Origin: an uncultured Prevotella sp.
GTDB lineage: Bacteria; Bacteroidota; Bacteroidia; Bacteroidales; Bacteroidaceae
Direction: 5' to 3'
Assembly: GCA_905233245.1 (NCBI GenBank)
Contig: CAJODK010000016.1
Location: 1-64,000 of the forward strand
Length of the DNA stretch: 64,000 bases
Positions 21,324 through 27,325 of this stretch are shown piece by piece. Position 1 is the first letter of the stretch. Every line of letters starts with the position of its first letter. The notes beneath the pieces are model-generated. The model was given only the letters and a program-made list of their open reading frames with translations, was not told the DNA's origin and made no database searches. Position numbers and translations under genes: made by a program.

Positions 21324-21658
21324 TCAAGAAGCGGCGCAAATGGGTACCCGGCATGGGTACCCATTGTACGCCCGTCGTGGGTGCCCAATGGGTACCCAAA
21401 GACACTTCTTGCTAAGAACCTATTCAATGGCAACTACTGGGCGTTGATATTATTCTTTCCCTTCTGTCGCAATCTGGACGACAGACCCTGTCTGTCCCAC
21501 GTTGTATCACAACGTCCTCCGACTATGATATGATAGCCGTCGGAAATTTAGTTCTTAGCAAGAAGTGTTTTTGTGATACAAAAACCGAATTGTATCACCT
21601 GTGACACAATGTGTCACGTGTGATACATTCTTCTTGAATTGCTCGCAGGCTCACAATT
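21303..21658. repeat. Nested inverted-repeat region next to rep (candidate replication origin or structured RNA/ssDNA)
   Basis: Outer IR 29 bp (21303-21331/21630-21658); inner IR 18 bp (21402-21419/21551-21568); compound hairpins 21354-21398 and 21591-21627; small hairpins in the centre. Confidence 0.85.
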
Positions 21659-22670
21659 TATTCTCTCCCTTTTTGCTCATTATGCGCTGTTCGCTGTCGC
21701 TAATGAGGTCGAAAAGTTTGCCAGCCTTAGGGAGTTCTGTCAGCACTTCTCCACTCTCTATGTCATAGTAACCAAACTCCTTCTCGAACTCTGCCCAGCC
21801 GTAGAATGATGGTGTAGCATCAGTCTCGATGGTGGCAACCTGGTCTTCATCCTCTTCGGTAACCTCTGCCACACCCCACACCTTGCCTTGCCCCAGACGG
21901 AAATACACCTTCCTACCCTGCATCGCCTCGAAGATAGTATTCATGTGAACCGCATCGAAGAAGCGTTTACCGCTACTGTCTTTGGCGATGAGCTTCGTGA
22001 AATACTTGAATATTTCCAAGATACCACCATCGCTATTTACCTTCTCGCACTTTTGTGCCTTCTCATTGCTGCAGGGGTTCAGTAGGAGCCACTGGAAGAG
22101 GATGAATTTGGCGAGCTCTTCACTTGATACCAAGAGATGAAAATGCGGATGGTAAGTGTTGAAGAGTGGGTCGGGAGAGCCATCTTTTAGGAACTGCTTC
22201 CCGTGGAAGGTGCACTCTATTTTTCGGATGCCTATGACACCTTGTTTCATGGCTTTTCGATATTCGCTGGTGTTTGCTATTTGTCGCCAAAGTTCTTGAT
22301 AGCGAGAAATCTCTTTCTTCAGTTCCTCTGCCGTCACGTTGGGGCGTGTCAGAGTGATAAACCACAGCTCCTTTTCGAGCTTAAGGCGTTCCGAGTACGC
22401 ATTTATCATCGCCCCCATCTTGTTGCGCTGGCAGATTGGACACCACCTATTCTTGCAGTATTTTGACTTAGCAAGCCCATCAGCAGTAACCTCTATAACG
22501 TTGCTGCAATAGAAGGTATTGCGATACGCTTGCGCTAACAGACTATGGGGATTTTGATAATACAACATCCCAGTTAAGTGGTAGCCAAACCACTTTAATT
22601 TATTCCTTTTAAGGATTTTTCCTTCAAAAGATTTGGAAGTTTTAGATTTATTTTCTACCTTTGCAGTCAT
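21651..22670 (-). CDS. Rolling-circle replication initiator-like HUH protein (Rep_1-like)
   Basis: CxxC-type KYCKNRWCPICQRNK; motif I LWFITLTRPN; HUH motif YHPHFHLLV; ILEIFKYFTKL with candidate catalytic Tyr. Confidence 0.85.
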   Translation of the reverse strand: MTAKVENKSKTSKSFEGKILKRNKLKWFGYHLTGMLYYQNPHSLLAQAYRNTFYCSNVIEVTADGLAKSKYCKNRWCPICQRNKMGAMINAYSERLKLEKELWFITLTRPNVTAEELKKEISRYQELWRQIANTSEYRKAMKQGVIGIRKIECTFHGKQFLKDGSPDPLFNTYHPHFHLLVSSEELAKFILFQWLLLNPCSNEKAQKCEKVNSDGGILEIFKYFTKLIAKDSSGKRFFDAVHMNTIFEAMQGRKVYFRLGQGKVWGVAEVTEEDEDQVATIETDATPSFYGWAEFEKEFGYYDIESGEVLTELPKAGKLFDLISDSEQRIMSKKGENKL

Positions 22671-22739
22671 AATAGAGAAGAATTTACTGAATTTTAGTAT
22701 TTTCTAAGTCCCAGACAGTTTGCGCCTGTCTGGGATTTT

Positions 22740-22931
22740 TCATTTTACTGTAGATATTCCGTAATGTCCATTATTGGGATGGCGCACATAGTCGGTGAGG
22801 TTATCAATCACCTGGCTTGCCTTCTGCAGCACCTTGTAGTCTTCATTACCCATGTTGTGTTGCATAACCTGATGCATACACATATCGACGTATGCCAGGC
22901 GATTGATTATGTGTTCTTTATCCAGTTTCAT
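22740..22931 (-). CDS. Small hypothetical protein translationally coupled to the xis-like gene
   Basis: MKLDKEHIINRLAYVDMCMHQVMQHNMGNEDYKVLQKASQVIDNLTDYVRHPNNGHYGISTVK; its ATG overlaps the upstream stop (ATGA, 22928-22931). The longer ORF in the track is probably over-extended. Confidence 0.7.
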   Translation of the reverse strand: MKLDKEHIINRLAYVDMCMHQVMQHNMGNEDYKVLQKASQVIDNLTDYVRHPNNGHYGISTVK

Positions 22932-23248
22932 GCCTCGACACCTCCTTTCATCACCTTTTTCACGTCCTCGTAGTCGTAGAGGATGCGCGAACCGACCTTT
23001 CGGTACTTTAACTTTCCGTCTCGGTTCATTACCCACAGTGCAGGGTACTTCACGCCCAGGAGCGTCTGCACCTGCTGACACGTCAGCAGCTTCTCACCCC
23101 CGAAAGCAAAAGGTGTAATAACTTCACCATTCGGAGCTATGTCCGAAGGCATTTGCGGTTTCTTCATGGCTGCAACCATTTCCGCAGCCAACGCTCTGGC
23201 GCGAGACTCTATCTCGCGTTCCATCAATTCCAAGAGTTCTGTACTCAT
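22928..23248 (-). CDS. Excisionase-like helix-turn-helix (HTH_17/MerR-type) protein
   Basis: EKLLTCQQVQTLLGVKYPALWVMNRDGKLKYRKVGSRILYDYEDVKKVM; start taken at MSTELLELMER. Confidence 0.8.
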   Translation of the reverse strand: MSTELLELMEREIESRARALAAEMVAAMKKPQMPSDIAPNGEVITPFAFGGEKLLTCQQVQTLLGVKYPALWVMNRDGKLKYRKVGSRILYDYEDVKKVMKGGVEA

Positions 23249-23253
23249 TTTAA

Positions 23254-23378
23254 AACATAACCATACGACCGTTTGATTAAAAACATGACAAAAAGACATC
23301 CTTCTCACATCAATTTAATGTAAGGAGGAAGCGAGAGCCCATTTAAAAAGCTGGATGCTGCGGTCGTATGGTTATGTT
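23254..23378. repeat. 18-bp perfect inverted repeat upstream of the xis-like gene
   Basis: AACATAACCATACGACCG (23254-23271) / CGGTCGTATGGTTATGTT (23361-23378). Confidence 0.8.
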
Positions 23379-23630
23379 ATTTGCGCTTACCGAGTGGCTA
23401 TGCCCTCAGCATGAGGCTGTCCAGCCAGCCAAGATATTCCCGAAGGAGTTGACCCTTTTGGTCAGATGTTAGCTCTCTTGACGTGGTTCCGCTATGTTTT
23501 CACGCCCACTAAATTTTTTGCGCAGACTAAATCTGCTTAGATGTGCCAAAATTACTGAAAATATTTCAAACCACCTCTAATTGTTGAATATTTTTAACAA
23601 ATTTTCCTCAAAAATGCTCGAAAACAATAA

Positions 23631-25085
23631 TCACCCGAGCAGTTTCTCCAGCAGAGCCTTCATTTCTGCTTTGGTGAGTTTGTCGAGATTGGGCTTTTCG
23701 GCAGGAGCCTCTTCCTCTATATTGAGCAACTTCATATTATTGCGATAGCGAATTTCCAAGGGGTATGCGTCCATGTACCCTGCAGTCACATCGTTGCCGT
23801 GGGAGTGCCCCATGCTTTCTGCGATGTATTCTTCCTCCACCCCAGCGAGCTTTAGGTTGGTTGCGAAAGAGTGTCGCGCCCAGGTACCAGACACCTCCTT
23901 CTCCCAGCCAAGAATTTCAGTGCATATTCTGCGCACTCTCTCACGGACGTTGCAATTCTCCATGAGGATTATTCTCCTTCGTTCATCCTCGTCCTTTACA
24001 TCATGAAAAATGAAAGGAAAGAGAAATCCTCCTTTTGTCGGCTTATCCGCTATTTCATCCAACACTCTTTTGAGTGGGGGGATGATAGGTACTATTACTA
24101 CAGAGTTGTCGTTGCTGCGTGCTGCTGTCTTCCTGCGTTGAAATTCTAACGCTTTGCCTTTGTCACTCCAATATGCCTTATTATAGGTAAGTCGTGCAAT
24201 ATCCGTGAGGTTGCAACCGTTGCAAAGATATTGTGCCAGGAATAGCCCCAACGATTGATGGGCGCGCTCGATGTAAAAAACGCCCCATTCCATAGGGTAT
24301 CGCTTTTCCATAAAAATCTTATATAGTTCAGTCCATTCCTCCACGCTGAGGTATGACTTTTGACGACGCTTGCCTCGAGGTATCGAAACCAGGTCGTTAC
24401 TCTTGTTGCTAAACGGGTATTCGGCTTCTGCCAGAAAACCTTGTTTAACACATTCGTTCCAAATAACGCGACAAGCACGAAGGTATATGCCTCTTGTCGT
24501 GTCCGACATCTTCTTTATGCTATTTCCCTTTGCATCTACCCCGTTCTTCATTCCTTCACTCCATTGGGCAATTACGCTCTTGTTAAGAGAAAAGCCCTCT
24601 ACATCCCCAACAACCCTTCGGAAGGAGCGTAAGGCGCATTCGTAGCTTTCAGCGGTTCCTGCACGTCCTTCCTTACGCCTGGCTGCAATAACGCCCTCCC
24701 ATATTCCGATGAAAGACTTATTCGCCTCTCCGTCTATATCCACTCCAGAAAGAATAGCACGAATAAGTGGCATGGTAAGTTGTTGCTTCTCGGCAACCTT
24801 AACAAGACGTGCCCTATACCCTTCCAATACAGCTTCCCATTTCTTTTTTATCGGGAATAGGGCACTCCTGCTTGCACTCACGCTGCACACCTCGTTAAAA
24901 TATTTCTCCGTATAATACTCATTAAGATGCTGGAAATAGCGTTCCTCCTTGCCATTAGCTGACCTGTAGAAACGAACAGACAAAGGATATTCATCTGAAC
25001 TTCGATTACTGCGCTTGTCAAGCAGCAGAGAGATATTAAAGTCTCCTACTCGATTTGTCGTTAATGATGTGACTTTTTTACCCAT
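23631..25085 (-). CDS. Tyrosine recombinase/integrase
   Basis: 484 aa; phage-integrase core with FLAQYLCNGCNLTDIARLTY, GTWARHSFATNLKLAGVEEEYIAESMGHS and a C-terminal Tyr (TAGYMDAY). Confidence 0.93.
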   Translation of the reverse strand: MGKKVTSLTTNRVGDFNISLLLDKRSNRSSDEYPLSVRFYRSANGKEERYFQHLNEYYTEKYFNEVCSVSASRSALFPIKKKWEAVLEGYRARLVKVAEKQQLTMPLIRAILSGVDIDGEANKSFIGIWEGVIAARRKEGRAGTAESYECALRSFRRVVGDVEGFSLNKSVIAQWSEGMKNGVDAKGNSIKKMSDTTRGIYLRACRVIWNECVKQGFLAEAEYPFSNKSNDLVSIPRGKRRQKSYLSVEEWTELYKIFMEKRYPMEWGVFYIERAHQSLGLFLAQYLCNGCNLTDIARLTYNKAYWSDKGKALEFQRRKTAARSNDNSVVIVPIIPPLKRVLDEIADKPTKGGFLFPFIFHDVKDEDERRRIILMENCNVRERVRRICTEILGWEKEVSGTWARHSFATNLKLAGVEEEYIAESMGHSHGNDVTAGYMDAYPLEIRYRNNMKLLNIEEEAPAEKPNLDKLTKAEMKALLEKLLG

Positions 25086-25093
25086 ATTATTAC

Positions 25094-25117
25094 TTTGCGA
25101 ACGATTTGCGAACGATT
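25094..25117 (+). repeat. Right copy of tandem TTTGCGAACGA, directly upstream of int
   Basis: Identical 24-mer; ends 9 bp from the int start codon on the minus strand. Confidence 0.75.
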
Positions 25118-25256
25118 TGAGCCATTAAAAGACCTTTTAGGGTCTAAAATCGATTCGGTTCTGGAATACGCTGCAAAGTTACTAAATAGTTTGTAATCAA
25201 GCAAATAAATGTAAAGTTTTTTGATATTTTTTAATATGAGAAAATATTTATTTTTT

Positions 25257-25303
25257 TGACTGTTAATCAGGGGGTCCTTGGTTCAAGCCCAAGAGGGAGC
25301 GCA
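25257..25303 (+). repeat. attR: 47-bp direct repeat, displaced tRNA-Asn 3' half
   Basis: Identical to 20938-20984; lies upstream of the minus-strand integrase start. Confidence 0.93.
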
Positions 25304-25305
25304 TC

Positions 25306-25330
25306 AACCTCAGCAATTGCTGAGGTTTTT
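25306..25330 (+). terminator. Hairpin immediately downstream of attR
   Basis: AACCTCAGCAATTGCTGAGGTT perfect 22-bp palindrome followed by TTTT. Confidence 0.7.
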
Positions 25331-25407
25331 TCTTGGGCTTTCACCAAGGTTCTTTCAGTCGCCCGAAGGCTTGGTGAAAGCGTAGCACCTGAAGGTGCGT
25401 CCGATTA

Positions 25408-25432
25408 CAAGCCCAAGAGGGAGCGCAAAAGA
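25408..25432 (+). repeat. Third tRNA-Asn 3'-end remnant
   Basis: CAAGCCCAAGAGGGAGCGCAAAAGA matches the tRNA tail plus the first flanking bases at attL (20966-20990). Confidence 0.8.
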
Positions 25433-25455
25433 CAGCTTAGGCTGTCTTTTTTTTG
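25428..25455 (+). terminator. Terminator hairpin downstream of the third tRNA tail
   Basis: AAAGACAGC TTAG GCTGTCTTT followed by TTTTT. Confidence 0.75.
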
Positions 25456-25524
25456 TTTATTTCATAACTATTTGTTAACTTTGCACTCAGAAATAGTATA
25501 AAGTATAAAGTATAAGGTATATAT

Positions 25525-27267
25525 ATGTATAAGGTACTGATAGGAATATTGCTGATGGCGGTAACATCGGCAATGGGTGAGGAGAAAAAGAATCATAACT
25601 TCACGGTAGCGAAGAATATGGATACGTTTACGGCTATCTACAAGAATCTGGACTTGATGTATGTAGATACGCTGGATGCTGACGTGACGATAGGTAACGG
25701 CATACAGTCAATGCTGCGCTCGCTGGACCCCTACACGGAGTATTATCCCGCAAGCGAGATGAAGAACCTGAAGCAGATGCTGACGGGTAAGTATGCTGGT
25801 ATAGGCGCCTTGATAAAGAAGGACCTGAGCACGGGCAACGTGGTGATAGACGAGCCCTACGAGGGTATGCCTGCTGATGAGGCGGGACTGAAGAAGGGTG
25901 ATGTCATCGTGGCTGTGGATGATACAACGATGCTGGGAAAGGATGTGTCGTACGTGAGCAGTCATCTGAGGGGTGACCCTGGAACGACGTTTAAACTTAC
26001 GTACGAAACGGGGGCAAGCTCCCTACGAAACGCTAACGCTACGAAACGTGGCAAAGCCACTACGAAAACCGTGATGATAACGAGGAAGGCGATACAACTG
26101 CCTAGCGTACCTTACTATGGGATAATCAACGAAACGGGAGCGAACTCCCTACGAAACGCTAACGCTACGAAACAGCCTTCGGCTTACGAAAACTACAAGA
26201 TAGGCTATCTGGTGCTGACGCAGTTTACGGAGAACTGTGCAAGGGACGTGAGACGTGCCCTCGTGGATATGCGCAGCAAGGGTATGGAGAGCCTCATCCT
26301 GGACCTGAGAGGGAATGGCGGCGGTTCGCTACAGGAGGCGATAAAGATAGTGAATATGTTTGTACCAAAGGGTGAGACCATCGTCACCACCAAGGGAAAG
26401 ATAAAGCGTACCAACAACGTATATAAGACGGAACAGGAACCGCTGGATACCGTAATGCCCGTAGTGGTGCTGGTGAACGGCAATTCGGCATCGGCAAGTG
26501 AGATAACAGCAGGGTCACTGCAGGACCTGGACCGCGCCACGATAATGGGTACCAGAACCTACGGTAAGGGACTGGTGCAGCAGACGGTGGAGCTACCTCA
26601 TGACGGTTCGCTGAAACTGACGGTATCGAAATACTACATACCGAGCGGGCGATGCATACAGGCCATAAACTACAAACACACGGGCGGAGGATATAAGGAG
26701 CATATCCCTGACTCGCTGACGAAGGAATTCAAGACCAGAAAGGGCAGGATAGTACGCGATGGCGGTGGCATAAAGCCCGACATAGAGGTGAAGGCGGACT
26801 CGCTGCCAAATATCGCCCTCTATCTGGGACAGGGTGGTCTGGACTCTACGGAGGTGGCATTCCACTACGTGGTGGACTATATCAACAGCCATCCTACGAT
26901 AGCCCCTGCGGAGGACTTCCGCCTGAGCGATGCTGACTATGCTGATTTCAAGCAGAGGGTGCTGAAGAGTGGTTTCAAATATGACCGCGAGACGAGCAAG
27001 GAATACAAAAAACTTGTGGAATTTGCGAAGTTTGAGGGTTACTACGACGATGCCAAGGCGGAGTTTGAGGCTCTGGAGAAGAAGTTGCAGCATAATCTGG
27101 AACGCGAGCTGGACAATAATCGCAAGGTCATCAGTCAGATGCTGGAGCAGGACATCGTGACGCACTACTACTATCAGCGTGGTGCCATAGCGAATATGAT
27201 ACAGAGGGATAAGGTGGTTATAGCTGCTATAGAGCAGCTACGAAACGCTGACGCTACGAAACGCTGA
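25525..27267 (+). CDS. S41 family C-terminal processing peptidase with repeat-derived insertions
   Basis: PDZ (GIGALIKKDLSTGNVVIDEPYEGMPADEAGLKKGDVIVAVDD) and S41 core (LILDLRGNGGGSLQEAIKIVNMFV; VVLVNGNSASASEITAGSLQDLDRATIMGTRTYGKGLVQ). Confidence 0.93.
   Translation: MYKVLIGILLMAVTSAMGEEKKNHNFTVAKNMDTFTAIYKNLDLMYVDTLDADVTIGNGIQSMLRSLDPYTEYYPASEMKNLKQMLTGKYAGIGALIKKDLSTGNVVIDEPYEGMPADEAGLKKGDVIVAVDDTTMLGKDVSYVSSHLRGDPGTTFKLTYETGASSLRNANATKRGKATTKTVMITRKAIQLPSVPYYGIINETGANSLRNANATKQPSAYENYKIGYLVLTQFTENCARDVRRALVDMRSKGMESLILDLRGNGGGSLQEAIKIVNMFVPKGETIVTTKGKIKRTNNVYKTEQEPLDTVMPVVVLVNGNSASASEITAGSLQDLDRATIMGTRTYGKGLVQQTVELPHDGSLKLTVSKYYIPSGRCIQAINYKHTGGGYKEHIPDSLTKEFKTRKGRIVRDGGGIKPDIEVKADSLPNIALYLGQGGLDSTEVAFHYVVDYINSHPTIAPAEDFRLSDADYADFKQRVLKSGFKYDRETSKEYKKLVEFAKFEGYYDDAKAEFEALEKKLQHNLERELDNNRKVISQMLEQDIVTHYYYQRGAIANMIQRDKVVIAAIEQLRNADATKR
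26002..26069 (+). repeat. TACGAWAC palindromic repeat, CDS copy 1
   Basis: TACGAAAC-GGGGGCAAGCTCCC-TACGAAAC-GCTAACGC-TACGAAAC-GTGGCAAAGCCAC-TACGAAAAC. Confidence 0.85.
26128..26193 (+). repeat. TACGAWAC palindromic repeat, CDS copy 2
   Basis: AACGAAAC-GGGAGCGAACTCCC-TACGAAAC-GCTAACGC-TACGAAAC-AGCCTTCGGCT-TACGAAAAC. Confidence 0.85.
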
Positions 27268-27298
27268 CGCTACGAAACGGCCCACGGCCTACGAAAAC
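27239..27298 (+). repeat. TACGAWAC palindromic repeat, copy 3 (contains the CDS stop codon)
   Basis: TACGAAAC-GCTGACGC-TACGAAAC-GCTGACGC-TACGAAAC-GGCCCACGGCC-TACGAAAAC. Confidence 0.85.
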
Positions 27299-27325
27299 GA
27301 GAAATCACATCAACGATATAAAGTT

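Larger units (their letters stand above)
20938..25303 (-). mobile_element. Integrated element in tRNA-Asn carrying int, xis-like, small ORF and HUH rep
   Basis: 47-bp perfect direct repeats (tRNA 3' half) bound a module of tyrosine recombinase, HTH, small ORF and Rep_1-like protein, all on the minus strand. Confidence 0.9.

Noticed and set aside
21265-21447. 60-aa ORF in the nested inverted-repeat region (MGTRHGYPLYARRGCPMGTQ...)
   Set aside because: Its repetitive sequence is a by-product of the GGGTACCC palindromes; the DNA structure is the better explanation.
21341-21627. CRISPR-like repeat array
   Set aside because: Repeats are 8-13 bp, inverted and irregularly spaced, with no cas genes nearby.
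21303-21658. MITE-like insertion with 29-bp terminal inverted repeats
   Set aside because: No convincing target-site duplication, the right arm is part of the rep stop region, and the internal symmetric hairpins fit an origin or structured site better.
22740-23081. 113-aa version of the small element ORF
   Set aside because: The first ~50 residues are antisense-like or out-of-frame with the xis-like gene; the ATGA overlap at 22931 gives a more credible start.
25257-25303. Second tRNA-Asn gene
   Set aside because: Only the 3' half is present; D arm and 5' acceptor strand are missing, so it is an att site.
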